This document shows, in pieces, positions 24,104-33,135 of a stretch of 64,000 nt of DNA (its first letter is position 1; each line of letters starts with the position of its first letter). Made by a program: the position numbers and the translations under genes. The DNA lies in IMG/VR virus record IMGVR_UViG_3300027749_000082, positions 1 to 64,000 of that record. One strand, written 5' to 3'. This DNA comes from a virus. Under the pieces are notes generated by a model. That model searched no databases, was not told the origin of the DNA, and was given only the letters and a program-made list of their open reading frames with translations.

Positions 24104-26068
24104 TTATTCTATTATTAATGTATTGCTTGGATCACCACTACCTGCATTATAAACAGGTGCAATTTCATCACCCTTATCAGGTTGTGTTAAAGTAATTAAC
24201 TGTAACTGTAGATCGTATATCTTACGTATTGTTCTATTGATTACCCCTGTAATATTTTTTTCATTATCATGAATAAAATATTCATAGTTAGTGTTATTAT
24301 ATAATTGTGTTAAATCTATATTATAATTATAATCATTGTATATAAAAACTTTTAAAGCGTCATATGAACCTGTAAATCTACCTATAATATTATTTTTTAA
24401 ATTAATTATATCATACATTAACTTATAGATCTCCTTATTAAGAGAGCTACCCTGTATATATTCATTTGGATTTAGTGTAAACACGCTACCAAAATTATCA
24501 AAATTAGGTAGTTTGAGAACTGTTTTTACTAAATTTGGTTCTTTAAAGTAATAAATCTTAGTTTGCGATATAAAAAATAGTTTATCATAGTTTGAAGTTT
24601 GTGATGTTATCTTATAACCTGCTAATACATCACTAAATACTCCGTTTTTAGTTGGAGCTTTATTTTGTATAGTATCTATTACCACAGATGTATCCCAGTT
24701 AAATAACGCGTTACCCCACTGCATTGTAGCGTAATTCCAGTAGTTATTAACCTCATAGTGTGAGACAGTAGGGGCTTTAACATTTGCGAGTAGTTGCTCC
24801 GTCTGATAGCCTCCCTGCACAGAAGTAAGTTTATTTGTAAAATATTTATATACAGTATAATTAGTACAAATATAAAAGTGATTACTATCATTATAGGAAA
24901 AAGTAATATCATTTACATACTCATCACTACGTAGAGTAACTGTTAATATTTGTGTATTAAGTATATCAAAGCATTGATCAAGTATGTATAATTTAAAACC
25001 TGTACCGTAATATGTTAATATATATAAAAGATCGTAAAGCTTATTAAATTCTATTGCTGCAAGAGGCTCACTTTTAAAATTTATTTTTGTAATCCTTGCT
25101 TTAAAATTAAAATCTAAATCATATATCTTAACAACTCTATTATATGAATCATTTACTGCTATGTAATCATTACCCGCAGCTATTTCCTTAGGTTGATTAA
25201 ATAAAAGATTATCCTGCGCTCGACCTCTACCACCAATTATTTCGAGTAGATTGCGTTTGTTAGCTAAAACTGTATCTCCGTTTATATATCCGCTTATATC
25301 ATACTTTAAAACTGTATCATTACCTGTATCTGTTACATATAAATTATTATTAACAACTGCCATACCACCAATACTCGAAAATGTTAATATATTTTCTTGG
25401 GTTTGTGTCTGGTAATATGGTGAAGTTTCAATAATACCAATAGATTGATCATTACATGAAAGAGTTATTATAGATGTATCTGTATAGGCAAATATTGCTG
25501 CGTGTGTCTCATCATACGTATAATTTACCGGTACAAATCCTTTTATATCTGATATAAACTTAAAATTATCTGTATTTATAAATTCAATAGTATTGTAAAA
25601 CGATCCAGAAAGTACGCTTAAAGAAGTATCTGTAACATTTAATATACCAGCATACTTAAGAATAGGGCTCGAAGGTAAATTAGAGTCTGTAACAAAAAAT
25701 CTTGAGTATGTATAAGTTGTATTATCCTTTATTTTTGATAACTTATCTTTTAGTAAATCATAATTTAAGAAATCATTTGCTTCTATTAATATATCATTTA
25801 AAGCATAAGGTAAAGTTATATTATCATTAATTGCTCTATCAAAAAAGAACTTAGAGCAAAGTAAATCTGTCTTGTAGGTGTTAAGACGTTCAAGAGGTTG
25901 ATTTAAAGTCGGATCTGATGTTATGCATTTTAAAGATAAATCTCCTATAGTACTTGCGACATACGGTACACCGCTTAAAACCTCTACATAACCCTCATAA
26001 TTTGAACCGGTTAAAGTAAAAAGTCCCGTTTCAGCGTAAAATCGTTTGTAGTCACTATATTTTATCAT
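24104..26068 (-). CDS. Large virion protein with NHL-like beta-propeller
   Basis: 654 residues, ATG at 26068. From about residue 230 there are NHL-type repeats: NNLYVTDTGNDTVLKYDISG, a FNQPKEIAAGND piece, and DSYNRVVKIYDLDF, typical blades of a propeller. The rest is Tyr/Asn-rich, mostly beta. NHL propellers bind proteins or carbohydrates. The gene is the second of a chain of large late genes overlapping by 4 nt (26065-26068), so it is likely a baseplate or tail-fibre component. No enzyme motif seen. Confidence 0.65.
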   Translation of the reverse strand: MIKYSDYKRFYAETGLFTLTGSNYEGYVEVLSGVPYVASTIGDLSLKCITSDPTLNQPLERLNTYKTDLLCSKFFFDRAINDNITLPYALNDILIEANDFLNYDLLKDKLSKIKDNTTYTYSRFFVTDSNLPSSPILKYAGILNVTDTSLSVLSGSFYNTIEFINTDNFKFISDIKGFVPVNYTYDETHAAIFAYTDTSIITLSCNDQSIGIIETSPYYQTQTQENILTFSSIGGMAVVNNNLYVTDTGNDTVLKYDISGYINGDTVLANKRNLLEIIGGRGRAQDNLLFNQPKEIAAGNDYIAVNDSYNRVVKIYDLDFNFKARITKINFKSEPLAAIEFNKLYDLLYILTYYGTGFKLYILDQCFDILNTQILTVTLRSDEYVNDITFSYNDSNHFYICTNYTVYKYFTNKLTSVQGGYQTEQLLANVKAPTVSHYEVNNYWNYATMQWGNALFNWDTSVVIDTIQNKAPTKNGVFSDVLAGYKITSQTSNYDKLFFISQTKIYYFKEPNLVKTVLKLPNFDNFGSVFTLNPNEYIQGSSLNKEIYKLMYDIINLKNNIIGRFTGSYDALKVFIYNDYNYNIDLTQLYNNTNYEYFIHDNEKNITGVINRTIRKIYDLQLQLITLTQPDKGDEIAPVYNAGSGDPSNTLIIE

Positions 26069-29000
26069 TTGAAATCAATAAATTGTATATCGTTAATTTT
26101 AATACCCACTGGTAAAGCTGATGCTGTCTGATCGAGTATTATATTTTTGATGTTATTTTTAAAATCGGTATTAGTTATACCAGCATTCTTAACGTAAATA
26201 TTTATACTTTTAGAACTCGATACGGGCGAATACTTAAAGTATCTCTCTATCTCTTCTATATTACTTCTTTGACCGGAAGGTATTGATATAACTAAATTAT
26301 CAATAGGGTCTTTATTAATATTTAAAGCAAATATTTCATCTGTTTTAAGCGCTCTATCATATATATGACAATTACGTATACTAGTATTATTTAAATAGTA
26401 ATACCCAGGTTGTTTTAAGTATGTTGCAAGATCTAATCCATTAACAATACCTACAGCACCGAGATATAAGTCTTCAGATAATATTTGTTGTATATTATAT
26501 TTATTAGGAGGTATTGTTAAGTTTTTATATATAATACCGTCAATAAATAAGGTAATATTACCTTGCCTACTATCAAAGCGATATGTAAATGTATGATAAC
26601 CTATATCAAGATCTTGTAATGATAATTCTATATTTTGTTGAAGTGTATCTTCGGAGGATAGATAATTGGTGAGTGTCATATTAAATGACAAATCTGTACC
26701 GAGAGCCTGAATTTTATTAAAGTTTGTTAAATTATATCTTTTTCTAATAGCAGATGTATCAGAAACATACTGACCTGTTATACCTAAGTCTACTTTATTA
26801 GGTGCAGTTTCAACATTAGTTATATTACTTGTAAGAATATTCTGAACAACTAAATTACCTACAGGATGTATATCAAGATTACTACCAGATAACATTAAAA
26901 TAGTAGCGCTCTCATTTAAGCCTGTATCTGTATATTCACGAATAATATCAACGTGTATATTTTTATAAGGTCCAGCTCCAACAGGATCTACTGTTGTTCC
27001 TGATAATACATAAACCCGATTTGAAGTATATTGATACCAGTTAGTATCCGTTAATATAATAATATTATTATCTGTTGTTAAAGCAAAGTCATTAATAGTG
27101 CTTGATGTATCAAATAGTGACCGCGCGGTATTTGTAATTAAATTATAGTACCATAGTTGCTTATTATGAAGTAAAAAATAGATTTCATCTGCATTTTTAT
27201 ATTTAAATCTTTCACCGGGGATACTATATAATATATTATTATAGATAATTAAGCTTCTATGCTTACCCTGAATAGGTTCATTAACATATAATGGTAATAG
27301 TGTTGCATATACCGTGGTATAATTAAAGGTAAACTTATTTACTCGTACAACTACCCCAGTTATATCTAATAAAAAATATATATAATTATCATCTTGTGTA
27401 TAATTTTTATAACTAGTAATAGGTATAACTTCTTTTTTTAACTTATTACCTAATTCATTAACTTTGTACAATAATCCGTTATTACATATTACAAAAAAAT
27501 CATCAAGAGGCTTATAAACTATAATATCTCTTACATCTGTATCAAAGGTAATAGTCTTAATCAGTGTATAATTAGTATTATATATATAAACAATATTATC
27601 TTGATAAAGCGTTATAAAGGGAGTTACTTTAGTATCATTGAGAATTGTAAATTCTCTACTAGAGTTAGCTAAGGAGTATCCAATAGGTGTGCCAGGGTTA
27701 ACAAAAAGATCAAACGAGATAGTAAATTGTGAAGAGCAATTAACTGGATCTTTAATATTAAATTTATTATATTTTGTACCATCGTAAACTATACTATCAC
27801 TAATATAAGGTATAGCTACATTATTAGTTGTATAATAGTTAGAGAAGCCACTAACTAAAGGCATTGTATTTATTAAAGCATTTTGAATATCGTTACTATC
27901 TATCCTCGAGTAATAATACCTTGTGTTAGGCTCAATCGTTAGATCACTCTTTTTATCAAATATAAAATTTGATGTTCTACTAGGTGTATAGTAAATGGAG
28001 TCTATAGGATCTAAAAAAGAAGCAGAATAAGCAGGTGTAATACTAGAAGATAATGCTGCTTGTTTAGATATCCTATCAGGATAATAATATCTATCTACCC
28101 ACATTCCCATATTACTTGCACCACCAGATAACCATGTGCATAAGTATCTACCGTTTTCGAATGTAGTACTTTTAGCACGTGAACGATATATCTTATCTGC
28201 TAGTAATGGAGATGTAGAAGGTAAACTACCGTTATATATAAATTTTGTATCGTTAATATTAAGCTTTTCGTATGGATATAAAGAAGACGGAGTTACAAAG
28301 TATGTATCTCTACCGCTATATACTTCTATATCTTTATCATACCAAGTATAAATTAAAGAGATATGGTCATCTCCCCTTTCTTGATCATTACCTGTTCGTA
28401 ATGTTGTATATTCTCTAAATAATGTGCTTGGTATATTTCCTTCATTAATCGTAGTACTTGCTCCACGCTTAATAAAACCTTTTTCTGATCTACTATTATC
28501 TAAAGCAATATGATTTAATTCAATTGTATCACTAACCTCGTTATAATTTGTGTGTAGTATGTATTGATTAGTTTTATCAAAATCACTTTTTTCATTGTTA
28601 ATACTTAGTGTATTAACTTTATTAGTATTATAACTTATCCAGCTTGTATTTAATTTAGGGTTAATCGTCTCGTAATTATAATATACTCTAAATAATTTAT
28701 TAACTCGACCAAATGATGCACATAATACATTAACAAGTGTTAGGGATGTACCAGATAAGTTAACAGCAAATAGTGTATTATTATACTCTTTATATAATTG
28801 TAGGTAACCTGTACTATCTAATTGATATTGGAAAATATCATCTCCTTCATTACCTGCTGGTATGTATGTTGATATACTAGGTATAAATTGTAAATTATTT
28901 TGATTAATTACATTTAACACATAATAACCGTTCCCTGCATTATGTAAAACTCTTAAAACCTTATTATTAATAAAACTTAATTCAAAAAAGCTACCTGAAT

Positions 29001-29367
29001 TATTATAATCAACAGTACTTAAAATACTTAGAGTTGTTGTGTTATCTCCGGTTGCACGAACATTCAATACCTTTGGAACAGATAAAGAAGTGAGGTCATT
29101 TAGTATTAATGGTGTTGTAATAGTTCTTAAGTAATTATCCTTTTGACCAGGTAAAGAAATAAAATCTTCAAGTTTTTTAAGCCCTGTTAAATACTGTGAT
29201 GTATAATTATTAATTGATGAATCATATGCACCAGATAACGCATCTATAAGGTTAAACGAAAAGCCTTGTTCGCAAGTAATTGCAGATTGCTTATATTCAT
29301 AATTACCGTCAAGATATGTTGCTTTAGGTGTACGTATAGCAGCTAGGCTATATGTTTGTAAATTCAT
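26065..29367 (-). CDS. Giant virion protein with LamG/lectin-like domain
   Basis: About 1100 residues from the ATG at 29367; a TTG 6 nt upstream is in frame but less likely because an ATTAAATA box sits exactly 6 nt before the ATG. Near residues 900-1040 there is a LamG/concanavalin-type jelly roll: YHTFTYRFDSRQGNITLFIDG, LYLGAVG, and YYLNNTSIRNCHIYDRALKTDEI, the last being the usual closing strand. The middle (residues 560-760) has Tyr/Asn repeats like propeller blades. Probably a long appendage or baseplate protein for surface attachment; the exact role is unknown. Confidence 0.68.
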   Translation of the reverse strand: MNLQTYSLAAIRTPKATYLDGNYEYKQSAITCEQGFSFNLIDALSGAYDSSINNYTSQYLTGLKKLEDFISLPGQKDNYLRTITTPLILNDLTSLSVPKVLNVRATGDNTTTLSILSTVDYNNSGSFFELSFINNKVLRVLHNAGNGYYVLNVINQNNLQFIPSISTYIPAGNEGDDIFQYQLDSTGYLQLYKEYNNTLFAVNLSGTSLTLVNVLCASFGRVNKLFRVYYNYETINPKLNTSWISYNTNKVNTLSINNEKSDFDKTNQYILHTNYNEVSDTIELNHIALDNSRSEKGFIKRGASTTINEGNIPSTLFREYTTLRTGNDQERGDDHISLIYTWYDKDIEVYSGRDTYFVTPSSLYPYEKLNINDTKFIYNGSLPSTSPLLADKIYRSRAKSTTFENGRYLCTWLSGGASNMGMWVDRYYYPDRISKQAALSSSITPAYSASFLDPIDSIYYTPSRTSNFIFDKKSDLTIEPNTRYYYSRIDSNDIQNALINTMPLVSGFSNYYTTNNVAIPYISDSIVYDGTKYNKFNIKDPVNCSSQFTISFDLFVNPGTPIGYSLANSSREFTILNDTKVTPFITLYQDNIVYIYNTNYTLIKTITFDTDVRDIIVYKPLDDFFVICNNGLLYKVNELGNKLKKEVIPITSYKNYTQDDNYIYFLLDITGVVVRVNKFTFNYTTVYATLLPLYVNEPIQGKHRSLIIYNNILYSIPGERFKYKNADEIYFLLHNKQLWYYNLITNTARSLFDTSSTINDFALTTDNNIIILTDTNWYQYTSNRVYVLSGTTVDPVGAGPYKNIHVDIIREYTDTGLNESATILMLSGSNLDIHPVGNLVVQNILTSNITNVETAPNKVDLGITGQYVSDTSAIRKRYNLTNFNKIQALGTDLSFNMTLTNYLSSEDTLQQNIELSLQDLDIGYHTFTYRFDSRQGNITLFIDGIIYKNLTIPPNKYNIQQILSEDLYLGAVGIVNGLDLATYLKQPGYYYLNNTSIRNCHIYDRALKTDEIFALNINKDPIDNLVISIPSGQRSNIEEIERYFKYSPVSSSKSINIYVKNAGITNTDFKNNIKNIILDQTASALPVGIKINDIQFIDFK

Positions 29368-29373
29368 ATACAA

Positions 29374-29381
29374 TATTTAAT
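29374..29381 (-). promoter_or_regulatory. Late-type promoter box variant ATTAAATA
   Basis: Minus-strand variant 6 nt before the ATG at 29367, same geometry as the perfect boxes. Confidence 0.4.
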
Positions 29382-29437
29382 TATAATAATCAAGTTAGAA
29401 AGCTTTTATGTGTAAAGACTAATTACAAATTATATTT

Positions 29438-30079
29438 TTATACTATATAAGAAAAATAACCATCAGGCTGTAAATATCTATAGATACCGTCCGGTCTAAA
29501 TAAGTTACCCTGAGGTATACTAGTTAAGCTAGTATATTGTGTACTACTACTTAGCGATGTTAGTAAGCTAGGTACAATTTGGATATTATTTTTACTTTCA
29601 AAGTTAACAAAAGTTGTATTGTAAGAAATAGGCAATATTTGTGAGTTAATTGCTACATATTCTTTAATATCATCATAAAACGATCCGTGATATATATTAA
29701 AAGGTTGATAAAAGCTTACGGTTTCCCCGCTATCGTAAGTTAGTATAAATTTAGCTACTACATTAAGTGAATGTGTCACACTATTATTAATATAATCATG
29801 AGAATAACTCGTACACACTGAACCACCTATTTTTCCGTAAAGTATTTCATTAAAAATAGATTGGTTACGGTAGTCATAAACAGCATCCTTTTTAATTGAA
29901 ACAATATCATTACTATCACCCCATATTATATCTAAAAATAAAACCGTGTTGTATGGCTCAGTAATACCTGTAAGAATAAAATTAACTGTATTTTTACCCT
30001 TAAGTATTACAGGTTCATTGTATATACTAGCAGATGTTACTGTTGATAAATTAAAAAATATAGTAGTAGATCTGTTCAT
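29438..30079 (-). CDS. Unknown structural protein
   Basis: 213 residues, ATG at 30079, overlapping the gene at 30076 by 4 nt. Beta-rich, with NTVNFILTGITEPYNTVLFLDIIWGD recalling a PKD-like strand arrangement (a WGD turn in the position of the usual WDFGDG) and aromatic C-terminal end. No clear family. Operon position between giant baseplate proteins suggests a virion role. Confidence 0.6.
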   Translation of the reverse strand: MNRSTTIFFNLSTVTSASIYNEPVILKGKNTVNFILTGITEPYNTVLFLDIIWGDSNDIVSIKKDAVYDYRNQSIFNEILYGKIGGSVCTSYSHDYINNSVTHSLNVVAKFILTYDSGETVSFYQPFNIYHGSFYDDIKEYVAINSQILPISYNTTFVNFESKNNIQIVPSLLTSLSSSTQYTSLTSIPQGNLFRPDGIYRYLQPDGYFSYIV

Positions 30080-33000
30080 AATATAAGTGCTCCATCTTGT
30101 GCTGTTAATGATCCCTGTATAGAGCCTGTTACAGCATATGATATTGAAGAGCTATAAAATCCTGTTGTGTTTACTATTTTGTCTGTTTTATAAAACTTTG
30201 CATCATAAAACGTTACAGCGTTATCGTTAATATTAAAGCTATAATCAAATACATAGAACATATTATTACTATCTGTACTGGTATAAGATAACTTATACAT
30301 ATTATTAAACGAATTAAATGTAATAATAGGTTTATCTACCTTAACAATGTTAATATTAAATGTACTAGTTATATAACCTCTTAAACTAAACAATGCTGTA
30401 GCTGTATTCTGGATATCACTTAATAGAGGGAAGACCTGTAATACAGAGTTATCAACTATATCATACCGGTAAATTGTTGGTAGTAAAATTTTAAAGTTAG
30501 ATCCCGATAAACAATTAAATTCAGATTGTAAAATTTGAGCTGGTATTTCTTCTGTCGTTATATAATCATCACCTTCAGTAGCTATGTTATCACCACCATT
30601 TTGTGTTATCTGATTAATAACACAAAAAGTAATTGTTCTATCTTTTTCATTAAAGAATCTATTAGAGAATTTATTAAATGCTGTTGAGGATGTTCTTGTA
30701 AAGTATGTATTTTTCGTAGCAGGTGTAACAAAGGCACCATCTTGATATTTAATTTTATCAAAAATTAAATAACTACTTGTTTCGCATATAATTGTATCAT
30801 ATATAATATCAAAATCTTTAATCTTATTAAACACTTCTGATTGAACAATACTTGTATATTTGTTAAAGGTTGTATTTAAGGAAGATGATAGAGGTAAAGA
30901 TGTAGAATATCTTTGATTTTTAACATATAACTTACCATTTAATTTTCGTTTATAAGCTTGGGTTTTAAGTATATTATCACCCGTTATTGTACTTATAATA
31001 GTTAAACTATTATTTGCTACAGTATTATAATATGTATAATTATCACCGTAGTTGTTATCATTAGTAAGAACACCTTGATCGTCTGTAAAGTACCCACAAT
31101 CATAATCTTTAAATAATATTTGTGGAGCAGATTGCACAGCACTTAAAATATATTTTGCATTTAAAGTAAAATCAGAGTAACTAGTTGTAGGTGAACGATA
31201 ACCTCTTTGTATATATGGTGAAAATTGACTTATTCCTCCGTCAATTAAGGACTCGTAGTAATAAGGACTAGGGGATGGGTAGTAAATTATATCATCTGCA
31301 GCAACCGGATCTGGTAGAGGTGTATTATTTTGAAAAGTAAACCCACCCGCATCTTTAAAGGTATATATTACATTACGTGAAGTTGTAGCAACTTCTTGAT
31401 ATGGTGCAAACTCTCTGAAAAAGAGTGTATATGGACTACCAGAAAGAGTAAATCTTGATGCAGAAAGAGTAGGTGTTGGTTTGTTTACTGTAAGAGCAGT
31501 TAATCCAGAACGTATAGAACCATTACTCTGTATACCTGTAATAGCATAATTAAATGTATAACCTTCGTAGCTATCAAAAAAGCTATAACCATCAAGCGTT
31601 AAATCGAGTATAGTTGATGTAGTACCTAAATCTTCAATTGACTTAAAGGTATGACCTAACTCGTCTTTAAATAAAGCATACTCATTACCATAGACATCGT
31701 ATTGAACTTTAGTTATATATCCTTTATTATATAAGTCACTAAAATTTAAATTTAAACTATCTTCACTTACTATATTTTTTTCTGTATTTTGTTGTTTAGT
31801 GTAATACGGTGTAAAGGTTTGTTCGTAATTACTAATTTTAGGATCACCACTAGCAAATCCAGACGTATTATTTTTTACATCTTTAGAATAGTCATGAATA
31901 AAGACGAGAGGGTAATTCGGTTGCTTGTTAATTGATACATTACCATATACATTAGGGTCTGGAAAAATATAGACTTTGTTTGGTTCAAGCTTTGTTTTAT
32001 CAATAGTATATGTATAATTACTTGTATTAAGTTTAAATATACCTTGCGTATCTGGCTTAAAGAATAACCCTAAATCACGCAATAGTTTTAACTCTGTAGA
32101 TGCTTCAACTGTTGCTGTATCAGCGGTTTGCAGATTTAAAATATTAGATGTTGGATTTTGTGCAACAATAAATCTATCATATATATTAGCCCCGTTAACT
32201 GTTGAGTAATAATAAAAGTCAACACCAATATACTTACTAATTAATTGTTTCTTGAGATAATCTATATCTGCTGTTGTAAGTCCACAAACTGTATTAGCAT
32301 TTATAAGTGTTAGTGGATCAGAAGGATTACATATAGGATCTGTTGTTACAGCAAAATTAACTGCTAGTGGCAACTCAGCTAAGAATGTTGTTGATTTAAA
32401 GACTTGTTGGGGTAATACTTCCTTAAAGAATAAATTAATATCTATATCATTAGTATTTGCTGTATACTCTTTTTTTCTAAGAGGAGAAACTTCACTATTT
32501 GTTCTAGGTAAATCAAAATAATTACCATATACATCAACAAATTCTTCTAAATCTATTTTCATTTCATTAACTACAGTAGATAATGAAAGGTTTAAAGTAC
32601 TAAATTGTGGTTGCTCATCTGCAGAAACTATATAATTATAGATCTTTTCAAAGATTGCTTTTTCAATAGACAGAGAACTACCTTTAATTTTAGATTTATC
32701 TACAACATATTTTGTCTCTTCTCTTTTTTCCTTATAAAATATTATAATCTGCCTTATTTTTTCAACATAAAGCGGTATAGCTATATCTAAATCAACAGGA
32801 TCAGTAAGATCAAGTGTAGACATAAATCTTAATTCCTGCTGTGTTGAATAATTTAAAATTAAAGTCTTAAGAAACTCCACATAAAGATCAACAAAATTTA
32901 CACTTACTCCTATAGTATTGATACTATTTTTTATATCAGCCCACTGCTTTAAATAAAATAAGTAAAAGTTATTATACTCTTCAGGAGTGTAGTCGACATT

Positions 33001-33120
33001 AGTATTTTTTATAAAATCTAAAAACGAGAGAGGTTGAGTGTTATCAATTGTTGTAGTAGAATTACTATTTGTAATAGAATTCGATACAATACTAACACTA
33101 AACGAATTTTTACTGATCAT
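30076..33120 (-). CDS. Giant baseplate-associated protein, size and place of gp7
   Basis: 1014 residues, ATG at 33120. The first 220 residues are helical and charged (PEEYNNFYLFYLKQWADIKNSIN, EKIRQIIIFYKEKREETKYV), the rest beta-rich with many Tyr and Asn. T4 gp7, the baseplate wedge protein that follows gp6 in T4, has 1032 residues, and here this gene is two genes downstream of gp6. I see no diagnostic gp7 motif, so this is a positional guess. No enzymatic motif. An AATAAATA box lies 7 nt upstream. Confidence 0.65.
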   Translation of the reverse strand: MISKNSFSVSIVSNSITNSNSTTTIDNTQPLSFLDFIKNTNVDYTPEEYNNFYLFYLKQWADIKNSINTIGVSVNFVDLYVEFLKTLILNYSTQQELRFMSTLDLTDPVDLDIAIPLYVEKIRQIIIFYKEKREETKYVVDKSKIKGSSLSIEKAIFEKIYNYIVSADEQPQFSTLNLSLSTVVNEMKIDLEEFVDVYGNYFDLPRTNSEVSPLRKKEYTANTNDIDINLFFKEVLPQQVFKSTTFLAELPLAVNFAVTTDPICNPSDPLTLINANTVCGLTTADIDYLKKQLISKYIGVDFYYYSTVNGANIYDRFIVAQNPTSNILNLQTADTATVEASTELKLLRDLGLFFKPDTQGIFKLNTSNYTYTIDKTKLEPNKVYIFPDPNVYGNVSINKQPNYPLVFIHDYSKDVKNNTSGFASGDPKISNYEQTFTPYYTKQQNTEKNIVSEDSLNLNFSDLYNKGYITKVQYDVYGNEYALFKDELGHTFKSIEDLGTTSTILDLTLDGYSFFDSYEGYTFNYAITGIQSNGSIRSGLTALTVNKPTPTLSASRFTLSGSPYTLFFREFAPYQEVATTSRNVIYTFKDAGGFTFQNNTPLPDPVAADDIIYYPSPSPYYYESLIDGGISQFSPYIQRGYRSPTTSYSDFTLNAKYILSAVQSAPQILFKDYDCGYFTDDQGVLTNDNNYGDNYTYYNTVANNSLTIISTITGDNILKTQAYKRKLNGKLYVKNQRYSTSLPLSSSLNTTFNKYTSIVQSEVFNKIKDFDIIYDTIICETSSYLIFDKIKYQDGAFVTPATKNTYFTRTSSTAFNKFSNRFFNEKDRTITFCVINQITQNGGDNIATEGDDYITTEEIPAQILQSEFNCLSGSNFKILLPTIYRYDIVDNSVLQVFPLLSDIQNTATALFSLRGYITSTFNINIVKVDKPIITFNSFNNMYKLSYTSTDSNNMFYVFDYSFNINDNAVTFYDAKFYKTDKIVNTTGFYSSSISYAVTGSIQGSLTAQDGALIL

Positions 33121-33127
33121 TCAATTA

Positions 33128-33135
33128 TATTTATT
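33128..33135 (-). promoter_or_regulatory. Late-type promoter box AATAAATA
   Basis: Minus-strand box 7 nt before the ATG at 33120; overlaps the stop codon of the upstream gene. Confidence 0.45.
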
